Of a DNA stretch of 64,000 nt, positions 1 to 12,700 are shown in pieces. The notes beneath the pieces are model-generated. The model was not told the DNA's origin, made no database searches, and saw only the letters and a program-made list of their open reading frames with translations. Positions within the stretch are counted from its first letter, which is position 1, and each line of letters opens with the position of its first letter. The position numbers and the translations under genes are program-made. Source of the DNA: Moniliella sp. 'wahieum'. Lineage: Eukaryota > Basidiomycota > Moniliellomycetes > Moniliellales > Moniliellaceae. The stretch is from positions 124,001 to 188,000 of the forward strand of contig RSEE01000056.1 in NCBI GenBank assembly GCA_003971905.1. Reading direction: 5' to 3'.

Positions 1-786
1 ACATGTGGCCATGTTGGTCTGGGTCTACGTGATGACGCTGACAACCTCTCCTTTTTGTCGGCACCCGTGTCAGATGTATATTACATGGCCATAAAATGAT
101 GATCGATGAAGATGACGGAAATGGAATACGAAGGTAGTAATCGAGGCAGGACTCGTCGGAGGACAGAGAAGGGCCCAGTCCTAGGCAGCCTCGTATTCGT
201 CCTGAGGCCTGACGACGGAAGAGGGTACATATAAAAGAGGAGGTATATCACCGCCCAGCAGAGCTCCACACTGGAGGGGACTTAGTACTAGTACTTGAGG
301 CTCATGCCAGGGGGAAAAACGATATATATGTTGGGCAGAGTTATCCTCTCCTGTCCAAAGGTTGTTGGGAAGTTGTTGGGAGGCTGTTGGGAGGGACGAG
401 TCGGACAAAAGAGAGCAGCAAAGAAAGGAACAAAACAAATGAGCGAAAGGGTAAAGTCTACACCGAAAACAGCAAAACAGGCACGCAAGGCGCGAGGGAA
501 GGAAGACGTGATGGTGGGAGACCGGAAGGAAACGGGATGGGAGACGGGGGACGGAAACCTGACCGACCCAAGCCATCAACCACTAATCAGAAGACCGCAC
601 TAGGCTCCGACGCGCACCGGCGGGGGGAGCAAGAGGAGGGAACGACTTGACTTGGGATCGTCCGTCCTGACGGGGGCCTCGTCATTCATCCTGTTTGGCT
701 TGGGCCCTGCGATCCAGGCAGAGATGGCGGGGAGGGTGAACGGCTACCCGTCCCATGGTCTTTGGGGGCGGGGCAGGGGCCGTAGC
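1..786. other. Gene-free left edge, 3' side of the kinase gene
   Basis: No recognisable gene. Short open frames on both strands overlap each other and give arginine/glutamate-rich or proline-rich translations with no motif. The stretch lies downstream of the minus-strand kinase and probably carries its 3' UTR. Around 359-395 a short GTTGTTGGGA-type motif is repeated three times; it is otherwise unremarkable. Confidence 0.5.
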
Positions 787-3700
787 CTAAGCTAGGCGCA
801 GGTTGGCTGGTGCACTGGACGCACTGGGATATCGTGTGTGTCCAGGTGGAAGGAGTGGGACCTGTACCGCGCGTCGCGCGGGGTACGTTTTTTTGCCCAA
901 GGGTTTGGAGCGGGGGTAAATGTGATGGATCCAGGGTGGAGTAAGGCCTGGGAAGGGGTGAGACGTGTATGTGGTCCCAGTCGAGGCAACGGGTAAGAAA
1001 GTCAAGGAAGAGTAGGTCGAAGCAGCGAGGGTTTGGCTCGGTCTTGCTTCCTGGTATACGGTGTTTGCTTTGAGTTGGTTAGGTGGAGTGGGGAACCGGT
1101 TTCTGAGAAGAAGAGTTGTGGCGCGAAGCTGGAGCCAGCACCGAGGAGGAAGTATACCGAAAAGTTCCATAATGCAAGCTAGTTGTTCCTCTTCGTTCTC
1201 CCCCGGGAACAGCGGGTATCCCATGTACATCTCGGCCAAGATGCAGCCCAGACTCCACATGTCGATCTCTGATAGGATAGGATAGGTATGGCATTAGGTG
1301 CCGACAGATGCGTCATGTCAATTGTCAATACGGGTCGTGCTAATGCATAAGGGACAGCAACTACCAGACCATAATCGATACCGAGGATGACTTCCGGCGC
1401 CGGTAAAAGCGACTTTGGATGTAAGTATAGATACTTTGGTTGGCAAAGCACGCCGAGCCAAAATCAATGAGTTTGATACGACATTGTCGTGGGGTGAACA
1501 AGGAGGATGTTCTCGGGCTTGAGGTCGCAGTGGACGAGGCGATGTTGTTGAAGCAGGTTGAGCGCCGTCAAAGCCTGGAGGGCAAAGCACCTGATGAGCC
1601 GGAGCGAACAGCCGTTAAAGGAGGTACACTTGAGTAGACTCGTATAAGTTGATGCTCAGTAATTCCATCACGATGCACAGGTGATTACGGAATGAGAATG
1701 CGTCGCGAACATGAATGAGTGCCTTGTTATCCTCCTCATCCCAACTAGCCAACTGAGAAAGTACCTCGCTCTCCAACAACGCTTGTTGGTGGAACCGTTT
1801 CTTGTTGCGAATCAGTTTGACTGCGACCCAGTCCCCCGTCTTGTGATCTTTGCATTTGAGTACTTGGCCAAACGACCCGCGCCCCAGAGACTGTACCACC
1901 TCGTACCGGTATCCCAAATGATCTTGCACCACCACCTGGTAATCACCCTTATCATCGTCGTACCCAAAGTTGTTTTGGGGGAAGGCCAGCGAGGCAAGAT
2001 GTTTTCGTGCTGTGCCAGCGTAGTACACCTTCTTGCCTTTCATGCTTGTCTGCATCTCCCACTCTTCGTACTGGGACAAGACGTTGCCAAACATGACCTC
2101 AGCTTGGCGTACACTGAATTCGCGCGACGGGACCGTTGCGACGGGAGGGTCAAAGTGCTGATTCAAAGTCGCCTGGGACACGCCTTGAGCCCGCTTACGC
2201 GCTTGGTATTGCTCAATGTACATGTTCATCTCTTCGTCACCCACGATCCGGTCTCTCTCATGTTCTTCTGCCCCTCCAACGGTGTGGGAGCCACTTGAGC
2301 ACCAGCAAGTCGGCAGTAACCGAGGTTAAGGGACCCGCGCCGCTCTCGTGCGTATGCCGTGGTGCATTTATCGTCATATCCGCTTCTTGCCCGGCGCTGC
2401 GGATCTCGTCTGCACGCAGTATGAGACCATGAAGAATCTCTTCCTCTTCCAACGTCAGGCTCGAGGGCGGGTGGGCAAGCAGGTTCCGAACTCGTGGCAT
2501 GATCTGTTCCGTCTCCTTGACCGTCTTTGCCTCGGCGCAATCGTTTAGAAGGGTGATGATAGTGGAGATAAACCGAGGGAAGCTTGAGTTCCGCTTGACA
2601 TTTGGACCGACTGGGAGGAAGGGTGGAGCGAAGCAGAAGCACGATGGGCAAGGCGAGTATCGTCCACTTGCTTTTGTAACATGTTGGAAGGGTGCGATGA
2701 GTGGGGGATGGGGTGGAGCTGGACCGTGATAGGAATCGCGAGTCTGTTGCAGCAGCGAGACGAGGAGGCACAACTCCCGTGCCTCGGCCTGGGGTGAGCA
2801 CATCGGGACTCAGAGGGGAGATGTGAAAGTGGGAGGGGGTATATCTGGCACAACATAACATGGCTGGCCCTCCCTGTCCCCTCTGCGTCGGGTAAGGTCC
2901 ATGCTCATCACCTTCGCTCGGCTGAAGTGGTGCGAGTGGGCCGGCCGGCTTAGCGGCGCGGATGAAGGACATGGGCGACTTGCTCACCCCAGGCCCAGGC
3001 AGCGTTGTTGTTCTTGTTCTTCGAGGGGGGAGAGAAGGGGTTTGGGTTTGAGTTTGGGTTTGGTCGCAGGACGAGCCAATACGGTGTGCCTGAACTGCAC
3101 CACCAAGAGCAGGGATGTCGATGATGTTCTCCCCCTCTCCCTCTCCTGGCTTTGTCCCATTGGTTGGTTCGGTTGCAAGGAGCTGGCTGAGGGATGTGCT
3201 CCATTTCCATGACCCTGAGGGTAACAGTGCCCGCATCCTGCTTGGTCGGGAAGGAGATGTACAGTCGGCGCCAGCTTCCGACAGGGGGCGGGAGGGACGA
3301 GAGCTGCGGGACCCACGCCGACTACGTCGGAAAAAGGTGGGAGTCCAACGAGATTTGGGACGACTTTCTCTTCCTTCGGCCGGAGTCGAACGTGCAGTGC
3401 GCTCCCCCGTTGCGACAAGTTTCTGTTCCATCCAACCAGTTGACATGGCCATCGCAGCTGAAACAGAGGCAGAGGCCGCGACGGGAGGTGCATGGGTCGG
3501 AACGTTTGACGCCCCGCCGTTAGCCGTAACGGCGGAGGTAGATGATACCGGACCATGAGCTACAGCGCCCAATATGCCTACCCTCGTAGGCTGTTCTGGG
3601 TCAGTAGAGAGAGGTTGGGGTAAAGGAGGGTCTCTGCGCAGGCTCTCTGCCGCTGCAGTGGGGAGAGGTCTGGTTGGTGTGGGTGAGCCCGGTAAGATTC

Positions 3701-5299
3701 TAACCTGTGAGGGAGAGGAGACAGGAGGAAGAACAGGACTGGACTCCCCTTTCTTGCCTGGCAACTTGATGGCCAACTTGGACATGCGCCGGGCCTTGTG
3801 AGAAGTAATTTCATCAGCTGGGGGGGCGCGAGCCAGATTCTCAACCGCGATGTCAGTTGGAGATTCCTTGTCCTTGTCCTTATCCTTATCCATATCCTTA
3901 TCCTTATCCTTCTGCTTCTCTCTGATAGCATATTCGGAGGAGGGGCGGAAGACGCGTGAGAGACCCGAGAGGCTCAGTCGACGGGGGAACGGTGCGGGAC
4001 GGAGTGGGCGGAAGCGTGACTTGGGACTTATCTTCCGAGGCGTGAATCCCAGCCCCAGCTTGCTTCCCACTTGGCGATACGGGGGGTGGAAGTGCGGGAG
4101 CGAAAGCGGGAGCGGGAAGGGGCGGGCGCGGGAGCGGACCTTGTCAAGATGAAGTGAGGGAAGAAGTTTGGCGCGGGCAGATGGAGCAGATGGACCGGGC
4201 TGCGGGCAAGGAGTACGGTTCAGGTCACCGTCGCCAGCGGGTGCAACAGCAGGATTGATACCCAACTTGGGGAGCGTAGCTGAAGAGGCTTGGTACGCTC
4301 GCGGAGAAGACGGGTTGGACTTGGACAGCCGCTGGGCACATGAAGTAGCCGCATGGGACAGGGATTGGGGTTGGGGTTGGGACGTATTGGGAGACGCGCG
4401 GGCAGAGGCATGGGTAGCAACCGTGGCATCACTGCCCTACCGGGCCGGGGCGATACGCCTGGGCTGGGAGGGTAGAGGTGGAAGGATCGGGGGGAGAGAA
4501 GCAGGTAAGAGTCGGGTGCTGTGGACGCTGATACGGGGCCTTTCCAGGCTGAGGGGGGCAGGGCAGGGCCGTTGGACAAGGTAATAGCTGGGATGGAGCG
4601 CGAGTGAGCGGGGGAAGGGGTGGGACTTTGCTGGGGAGATGCGACTGGCCAGGTGGGCATGGGCGGAAGGAGGGGAGGCAGTGAGGGGTTGAGGTTGGGG
4701 TTGCGGTTGGGGTTGGGGGCGTGGGGGCGAGCGCGAGGGCGAACGCGAGGGAGCGGGGTAAAAAAGGCGGCGCAGGGGAAGCGGGAGGGACAAGCGTGGG
4801 AGCGAGATGCGGGAGGATTATGGTGTGCTGGGGCACTGGGGGTAAGGGAATCGCGCCGGGGCGGAGGCGGGGAGGGGAGGGAAGGATGGGCGCGCACAGG
4901 GCTGGGAGAGAGCTGGGGAAGAGGGGTCAGTGGTGGATTGAGCTTGTTCAAAGCGAGGGATACGCACGTGAGGCGGCAAGAGTGCTGGCGAGGCAGCTGC
5001 CGACGGGGGCCGACGGGGAGCCGATGTGGGGGCTGACGCGGACACGGCAAGGGCAGGCTGGGTGAGCTGGGTGGGCGCAGGGGCGCAGTGGGCGCGGCGG
5101 CGGGGTGGGGAGGGCGGGCAAGGCGAGGGAGCTGGCGAGCGAGGCGGGGGTGGCGGAGGCGGAGGCGGTCGAGGAGAGAGAAAGCGGCTGGGGGCTCGAC
5201 GTGCTCCAGCCCGTCGATGGGCACTTGCAACTCCTCGTCCTCGTCGTCCGAGGCGGGCCGCAGCAGAGGCAGCGCGGACGGGGCGGCGGCGGTGTCCAT
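787..5299 (-). CDS. DYRK-family protein kinase, Pom1-like, long disordered N-terminus (frameshifted)
   Basis: Dual-specificity kinase of the DYRK/Pom1 group, which controls polarity and cell-cycle timing in fungi. The kinase domain is encoded from about 2070 down to 950. In order are the DYRK box ([13 protein letters not shown]), the glycine loop GRGSFGQVL, the VAVKLI lysine, [18 protein letters not shown], the activation-loop motif [10 protein letters not shown] whose second Tyr is the DYRK autophosphorylation site, APEVILG, and [16 protein letters not shown] intron lies at about 1269-1364. The first roughly 1000 residues are Pro/Ser/Arg-rich with a [12 protein letters not shown] tract (3873-3915) and an NPNP-type tract (near 4690-4720). 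The start was chosen at [20 protein letters not shown] because acidic conserved-looking sequence begins there. The domain is interrupted by an extra A at 1638, an extra G in the GGGG run at 1491-1494 and a missing base near 1400, plus others further on; each break switches frame without loss of conserved residues. The exact stop is uncertain. Confidence 0.85.
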
Positions 5300-5649
5300 G
5301 GCGGGGATGGGGGCAGGAGCAAGGGAGGAGGAGGAGGCGCATGCATCTGTCTGTGCTGTTCCTGAGGCTGCCCATGCGCGGCGTGGGCGGCGTGGTACCA
5401 GCCAAGCAAGACAGCTGCGCCACACGTCCATCCGCCATCAGCGCAGCCATCTCTCCCAGCTCCCCCACACGTCACATGTGATGTACTCTCCCATCCCCAG
5501 CACCACATCACGTGTCCTTGCCTTTCAATATCAATGCACACCTTCAGCACTCCCCCGCCCCCTTGCACGCCAGCTCGGATCTACGCCCCCCCCCTTGCCT
5601 CATCTCCCGTCTCATGCCATAGGATAGGCACGCGACGGCCATTGCATTG
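5300..5649. promoter_or_regulatory. Kinase promoter / methyltransferase 3' region with CAC(A/G)TG boxes
   Basis: No gene. The kinase is transcribed leftward from here and the next gene ends here. Two E-box-like sites, GTCACATGTGAT at 5471-5482 and ATCACGTGT at 5507-5515, sit about 30 bp apart and 170-215 bp upstream of the kinase start. A run of C follows at 5587-5594. Binding by a bHLH factor (Cbf1-type) is an inference from the motif only. Confidence 0.35.
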
Positions 5650-7278
5650 CTACAGCGTCCGTGCTCCCACAGTGATGGTGTAGTGGTGCAGCAGCAACTC
5701 GAGCTCCTCCAGCTCGTCCAGCCCCTCCACCTGCGACAAGCGCGCCTTGGTTCCCGACGGGATCGTGGCCCAGATGGTGGACAGGGCGGTGGTGTTAGCC
5801 TGGACATGCACATCCGCATGGGCCGCACTCGAACTTGACACCGACGTCGAAGGTGAAGTTGAAGTTGACGCCGACATCGAAGCCGACGCCGACACCGGTG
5901 GGGCAAGAGCGTGGCGCATCCGCCGCACATGATCTTCCGGTACGCACGTGGCTTTTGCGCCGGGGATCGTGAGTCCGCGTGCGGCGAGGTTGTGGAGCAT
6001 GACCTGACCAAACTCAGATACCTTCCTGTGACCCTGTGGCTTACTCTTACTGTCGCCCGTGTACCCTGAGAGCACCACGTCGTAACTTACCACTGCGACT
6101 TGGGGAGCTGCACGGAGCACATCGGACGCCAAGTAGCGCAGTACGGATTCGCCCACCTCCGGGGCAGGTAGAGCAAGAAACATTCTGCCACCAGTACAGT
6201 TGGTAGGCTAGGGTCCAGTCGTTTGGCCAACGATTCCCGTAGACCGTTGGCACGTGCTGGTTCGCCCACCAGCTCACGCACATCGCACGCCATCAAGTGG
6301 TAGCCTACGACCGGTGCGTCCAGGTCGGTCCCAGAGGAAGATATGTGGACGTTGGACATATCGCCCAACGTGGTGGACAGTGCCTCGGAACGTACAATCC
6401 GCTCCACCTTGTTCTTAGTGATCTGAGCAAAGTCCAATTCGATGTACTTGGCCACCTTGGGCCCCAACACCCGATCCGCCTATCGTCTCACGTCAGCAAC
6501 CGTGCAAGCAAAGGGCGCGGGGGGGGGGGGGAGGTTAAGGGGATGAGGGGGGGGGGGGGTACTCGTAACCTGCAACACAACTTACCTTCAAGCGCCAAAA
6601 CCGGCTGTCGCTTCCGGCACCAAGACTGATGATCTGCACCGGACGCGGACCCGATCCCGATCCTGATCCCGAGGCTGGCGCTGGGGGCTGCTGTGGCGCA
6701 GGGTGACTGTGCGACAACGACTCCAATCGGAACGGTTGCCCGAGTCCAGGCAAGTTGGTGCCGAGGATAAACGCATCCACCACTTCGTCGACAGCAGCAC
6801 AGCGAAGGTAAGTACCGAGGTTAATCACAGGTGGGCGTTTCCACGCGACACTAGAAGCAACCGGTACGGCGTGGCCGCCAGGGACGACTTTCCATGCCGC
6901 CTGGCCATGGGTGGCAGGGGAAACCAATGCGGCAGCATACGGGTCGGGAGGGATGTATCCTGCCTCGATAGCGCTGAGGCGGGAAAGGAGTGCGTCGCTA
7001 TCTGTTGAACGAACGGCATCGTCAGCGGCTGTGGTGGATGTGCCGGGGGCTGGACGACGACGGTGGGAGCGCGGCCGCGCCGAGACTGAGACTGAGGTTG
7101 AGAGTGCGAGAGGGGGGGGGGAGGGTGGCGCCGCCGGGCGGCAGGGGGAGGAACAACGAGCGGAGGAGGAGGGCTGGACGGCGGCGGGTAGCGCCGCAGC
7201 GGGCGCGGCGGAGACGGGGGGGGCGAGGGAGACATCACACGCGGTGGGCGACGGGCGGACGGGGGAAGCCAGCAGCAA
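5650..7278 (-). CDS. PPM1: Leucine carboxyl methyltransferase 1 (PP2A C-subunit methyltransferase)
   Basis: Methylates the C-terminal leucine of the PP2A catalytic subunit using S-adenosylmethionine. Diagnostic blocks in order are VRSTDSDALLSRLSAIEAGY, the RPPVINLGTYLRC segment, the SAM-binding motif IISLGAGSDSRFW, the YHLMACDVREL block, AECFLLYLP, and a C-terminal helix ending HHYTITVGARTL. One intron of about 105 nt (6480-6585) separates SRFWRLK from ADRVLGPKV and contains long C runs on the transcript strand. A missing base in the CCCC run of the sense strand (plus-strand GGGG at 6161-6164) splits LLYLP from PEVGESVLRYLAS. The N-terminus is a Pro/Ala-rich extension unlike the compact family start, so the initiator is uncertain and could lie anywhere in 7150-7330. 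The gene is divergent from the peptidase gene. Confidence 0.88.
6480..6585 (-). other. Intron with poly-C tracts in the methyltransferase gene
   Basis: The sense-strand donor is GTAAGT after CTTGAAG and the acceptor is before GCGGATCGG. Two runs of C (plus-strand G runs around 6520-6533 and 6550-6559) lie inside. Both flanks encode conserved LCMT sequence, which supports the junctions. Confidence 0.75.
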
Positions 7279-7514
7279 GGAGTGGCAGGTGGTGCGGTGG
7301 ATTGATTAATGAGCGCCTCGGCGGTGGCCCCGGCGTGAAACATTGAGCAGCAAGATTGAGTAATTGCGGGGGTCAGGTGACCCCAAGGCATGGGCCACCG
7401 TGATCCCAATCGATGATTGGCTGCGCACAGACCGTCTGGGGCGGAACGCAGCGGAAGTAAGCTACTCGGATAATCAACCAGAGCGGGTCTCCTGTCGGGG
7501 GCACTACTTATCTG

Positions 7515-9281
7515 ATGGGTGCCAACAAAGCTGGAGCCGCCACCACCTTAGGACCTGCTTTGGTTCGCCACTTCCAGCTCAAGCTCAAGCTGGACGGCAA
7601 GCCTGCGGCCATGCACCTCGTTCGCGCGCTCGCCACTCGCGCATGGCGCACACGCGTCGCGCCCACCGCTCCTCCCGGCCGCGCGCACGTACGCTGCCCT
7701 GCTCGACCCTGCGCATTCGGTCGACTTTGAGTTACCGCGCATGCCCAAGGACGCCATCGAGGTCGTTCCCGAGATGGTGCCGGGCGGATTCGAGTACCAC
7801 TGGCACGTGCGCCCGCGGGACCAGAGTCCGCCCGTAACCCCTGTACGCCCGCACAGTCCGCACGGCATTGCTCCTTTCCCCCCGCTCGGCGCTGCTGCTT
7901 CGGCCGCCGCGCCAGCTGGCGGGGACAGCGGAGAATAGGGAAGTGCCTCACCCCGTTGCTCAGGATGGCCGATCGTTGCTTGACACGCGCCTCATCTCCG
8001 CTGCTCGGAGGGTATTCCGCGAGGCTGGTGTCCGCAGTCTGCCTGACCTCAAGCAGTTGATCAACCACTTTGATCTGCGTGCCGGCGTGCAACTGGACTT
8101 TGAGTTGCCTATGGAATCTACTCCTGCTGCGGAGCGTCGCACGCCGATCACCAGTCCTCTCACTCCGATTCAGGAGTTGCGCGCGGCACGGGACGATGGG
8201 AGCTTGTTGGTGGGGTACGTGTCGGGTCCGTTGGACGACCCATCAGCCTTGGCCGACACGCATCTACGTGTATCGGTGTGCAGTGGGTTTGCCATTAGCG
8301 GTGAAGCGCACATGCCTTCCCCTGGTGCGCTTATGGTGACCTGTGCTCACACGCTGCAAAACGCATTCCGTGTTCCTCTGGTACCGCGTGGCAGTACCGC
8401 GGCGCAAGAAGGCTTTATGCCTCAGAGCGTGGCATTTGCCATCTCGAGGCAAGGTGCTATCTATCCATCCGTCGTCTCGTCTCTTCACTTCCGCTGTCCG
8501 ATGTGATTCTGTACCAACTTGATCCTAGCCCGATCTTGCCTGCTGGATGAGCGAGCCAGGTGCGTTGCGTACGCTGCCCGTCTCCCCGTACCCGCCGTGG
8601 TTGGTACGGAGGTAGCGGTATCCTCCTTTACCGGGTGGGGGGGGGAGAGCACACCAGCGTTCCCCGGTGTGGATGTGGATGTGGGTGCGGATGTGGGTGT
8701 GGACAGGGAGGAGAGTGGGGCAGTGGACGGACGACGGTCGTTAGGGGAACGCAAGAAAGAGCTACGGAAACGAAATGTGGCTGGTCGGAGCCGGTGGGGG
8801 GCGGGCAGAAGTGATCAAGTACCGTGACGAGTGTGGGCCGAGGCGCATACCGGCACGTACGACAGCCTGTCCCAGATGGAATTCAAAGTACTTCCGTACA
8901 GCCGGGACAATCCACCTATGTGGCAAGCGCGAGAAAGCTTGAGTGCTGCCGAGTCGGATGCTGCATCTTTGCCTTTGACGCCGGGCGACAATAAGGCACG
9001 TAAGCGTCCCATGCCGGATTTCCCTCCGCCTGGCTCGAGTGGAGGGCCGGTGGTAGATGTGGCAACGGGAGCGGTGGTAGGCATGGTCCGGAGCACCAAG
9101 TACGGGTTCCTTGCTGGCCGGCACGGCGACGCGGTCCCAGCCGAGCAACTGTTCAACCGTACGTGTTTATGTTATGTTTGTGCTGGTGTGTGCAAGAGTG
9201 GAGTGGTGTGACTAGTGACTGACGCGAGTGTGTGTACGTTGAGCAGTGTTTGCGCTGCCGGGCCTGGGACGGAAGAAGTAG
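7515..9281 (+). CDS. Trypsin-like serine peptidase-fold protein
   Basis: The spacing of motifs fits a chymotrypsin-fold peptidase: His in MVTCAHTLQN (about 8335), a candidate Asp in LPLSDVILYQ (about 8495) and Ser in GSSGGPVVDVATGAVVGMV (about 9038-9095). The last exon encodes LFALPGLGRKK after an 88-nt intron (9159-9246). The N-terminal part contains MHLVRALATRAWRTR, an Arg-rich amphipathic stretch that could be a mitochondrial presequence. Upstream, the segment TYAALLDPAHSVDFELPRMP is found in another frame, so one or more indels occur near 7700; further frame changes lie near 7900, 8470 and 8550-8820. The family is a generic fungal trypsin-like domain protein; substrate and location are unknown. 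Divergently transcribed from PPM1. Confidence 0.65.
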
Positions 9282-9720
9282 GAGCTGCGTGAGTAGGTGG
9301 CTGAGTGGAGTTTCGGCACTACCATCCACTTCTCCATTGTCAAGTGCAATCAACGTTCAATCCAACGATCATCTCCACACAACTTAGATATGCCCTGCAG
9401 CGTGTACACAGAGGTGGGTTTGCGTGCTGTGCGTGTATGTCGGTGGACAAGGGTGGCGGCCATGGGAAGGGGAAGACATGCGTGAGCGCAGGCGGAGAGG
9501 CCGGGCGCGCAATCTTAATCAGCCAGGAGCTGAGTACTAGGGATGGTGGGAGATTGAATTGATTTGATGTTTGATATTTGATCCCTCGGACAGGCGGCGG
9601 CGGAGGAGAAAGAAATGTTCATACGCGACGCGTCTGGGCGCTGGGGTTAGCATATGCCACGCTCCTCCCTCTGTCCCAGGGGAGCGGAGGCGAGGAGGCA
9701 CCACCGCTTTTCGCTCGGCC
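9282..9720. promoter_or_regulatory. Intergenic region upstream of PIF1
   Basis: No gene seen. It carries one AACGTT palindrome context (CAACGTTCAA near 9349-9358) of the kind that recurs in other intergenic stretches here, and an AT-richer stretch at 9553-9585 upstream of the PIF1 start. Confidence 0.3.
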
Positions 9721-12700
9721 ATGCTCTCGCGCGTGTCGTCGCGCTGGGCCAGCGAGGATGACGACGAAGGGGCTGTGGATCGGACGCATCCACACGCCCC
9801 TCCCACCCCCACTCCCACCCCCACCCGCCCACGCTCTCCACCAATGCCGACGCATGGTACGTTCCCCCTTGGCCATGACCTGTGACCCACCACAACGCGT
9901 ATCGTGTGCTAATCCTCCACGTCGCGTCTCTCTACTCTACCCTTGGTTGGTGCTCCCCCCTCCCCTCTCCAGGGCCATGGAAACGATCGACAAGACCCAG
10001 CTCATTTCCCAGCAACAAAGGGCAGCCGAACTGGCACATGCGCGGATGCGTGCGCATCCTGTGCCTGGGCCTGCACTTGCTCCTTCTGGCCCCGCGCGTG
10101 CTGCCGCTCCCGCTCCCTCCCCCGCCCACGTGTCCGTAGTGTCCACCCATCACTTTGCGCACGCTTCCTCCGGCCCTGACGCGTCCCCACTTCCTCGTCC
10201 ATTGGACCGCGCACCTATTGATTTGGGGAGCCCCACTGCCTTTCTGGGCATCGAAGACGGTGCTACGCGGGAAGTACGATCTGCGCCTCGGTCCGGCGGC
10301 GGAGCCTACGCTATCGGCGGAGCAAAAGGAGGTGTTTGATATGGTGGTGCACGAGGGGCAGAGTCTCATGTTTACCGGGGGCGCCGGTACGGGAAAGTCA
10401 GTCTTGGTGCGTGCTATTGTCAAGTACGTGTGTGACAAGTACGGGCCGCATCGGGTTGGGATTACAGCCACCACGGGCGTGGCGGCACTGCACATTGGTG
10501 GACGTACGTTGCATTCGTGGGCTGGAGTGGGCACAGGGAACGGAACAGCAAAGCAGTTGGCGGATTACATTGCGCATGCGCGTAAAGATTGTCTTGACCG
10601 ATGGCGTCAAGCGCGTATCTTGATCATTGATGAGGTGAGTATGCTCGACCCAGTGTTTTTCGATAAACTCGAATCGATCGCGCGTGCGCTGCGACGGTCA
10701 AGACAACCTTTTGGCGGAATCCAACTCGTTCTTGTCGGTGACTTTTACCAGTTGCCACCTGTCATCGTTCCCATGGCCAATTGGAAATCGGACCACGCCG
10801 ATCACCGTAAGGCCAAGCAAATGCACGAAGAGCAAGTGGCCCAATACCCTTCTCGACTTCTATTTGATGCGTTCCGGTGGTCCAAGTGTATCCCTGTGGT
10901 TGTGGTACTGAAAACAGTGTTTCGCCAGTCGGACTCCAAGTTCGTTTCGATGCTTGAAGAACTGCGGCGTGGTCACTTGTCACTTCAGACTGTAAGGTGT
11001 TTCCAGTCCCTCTCCCGCCCTTTGCCTATCCACGATGGCATTCTTCCCACTGAACTTTACCCCACACGCAACGAGGTGAGCAACTCGAACGATGCACGTC
11101 TCCGCGCGCTGCGCACCCACACCGAAATTTACATGGCCAGGGACTGGAGCAAGGTGCACAAGGGCAAGCCCGATGCCATCTCGGACGACATCAAGACCTG
11201 GCTAGATAAGGTCACCATGTTTCCGTACCAGCTCGAGCTGCGGGAAAAAGCACAGGTCATGCTGCTCAAGAACTGCAACGAAGACTTGGTCAATGGCTCT
11301 CGTGGCATTGTCGTCCGATTCGTCCGATTCAACAAACCAGATACATTCGTGCACACCAGGGACGTGCGTTGTACCGCCTCGATGGGGTCCAGGCCAACAC
11401 GACGTCGTCGTCCCGCTCCAGCTCTAGCTCGACTCGGTCAGTCAAGGTTGAACCCCACGTTAGTACGGCCTCCAGCCGGTCCGTCAATGGAACCTCACCA
11501 CATCGCACTACCCGTCCGGCTCGACTCGGTCTGTCAAGGTCGAACCCACGCGTTTGGGGGCTCGACTCGGTCTGTCAAAGCAGAACCCCACGCGTTTGGG
11601 GGCTCGACTCGGTCTGTCAAAGCAGAACCCCACGCGTTTGGGGACTCGACTCGGTCCATCAAAGCAGAACCCAGCACCGGTTCGCGCCGTTCGCACGACA
11701 TCTCAGTCACCCAGCCTTCAACCAAGCCAGCCTCCGCCGCATCGGGCAAATTGGACGAGTTTGACGAATTTGACGATCCCGAGATGGACGCCGCGTTGAC
11801 CCAGGTTGCTCTCACCCTGGACCCAGCGGACGTATCCTCGACCTCGGCTGGGGGGGCATCTTCACGTGCTCGCACGCCCCACGCCCAAGGCGAGCGGGAG
11901 GGTGCTCCGGCGCAGGCTGACCGTCTGTCCGCCCGTCCGTTTCGTCGGGTGGAAAGTGAAGGCGCGCCGACGTGGCGGCATACGAGGTTGTTACAAGATT
12001 TGGCAGTGAGCAGGCGCAGGCGCAAGGCGCGTCCGCTCGGCCGGGGCGAGATGTCTCGCACTCGGCACTTTTCCAGCGTGCGTTCCAGCGATCCGTGTCG
12101 CAAGGGTCGCAGGCTGCCCCCGTATCTCGCACTTCGGTCGCAACTTCGCATGCGCGGGGCGCGCCTTGTCTCCCATGATGTCTTCTGCCTTGGGACGTCG
12201 TGACGAGGCACCAACCCAAGCACACACTACAGCACAATCACAAAACCTTATCGAGATTGCGCTTCCTGCGACGTCGAGTGGCGGGAAGAGTGGGTTGGAG
12301 TTGGCGCAAAGAGAACCGGATGTACCCTGTGGTGCGCTTTGTGACTGGGAAAGAGTACCTGATCATCCCAGTGGAGCACCGGGTGGAAGATTCGCTCGGA
12401 CGGGAGGAAGGGGTGCGGGTTCAAGTACCGTTAACGTTAGCTTGGTCCATGTCGATCACAAGGCACAGGGGATGACACGGATAAAGTATCGATTGACTTA
12501 TCGCGGTCGTTTGAGAAGGGGCAGGCGTACGTTGCGTTGTCGCGCGGACGGACTTGAATATGCTGCAAGTACGTGGGTTTTGGCCCGACACCGGATCCAG
12601 GCTGAGCCACTGGTGCTAGAGTGGGAAGAGAAGGTGTGCTTGCCAAGAAGGTTTTTCCGCCAACGGGAACGCAACAAGAAACGCGCCCAAGATCAAGACC

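Noticed and set aside
787-2244. Kinase as a pseudogene
   Set aside because: All catalytic motifs are intact and only homopolymer-type one-base indels intervene, as in RPS10 and other essential genes here.
10155-12203. Taking the 682-codon frame as the complete PIF1 protein
   Set aside because: It lacks the N-terminal exon and the last helicase motifs, which are found in other frames up- and downstream.
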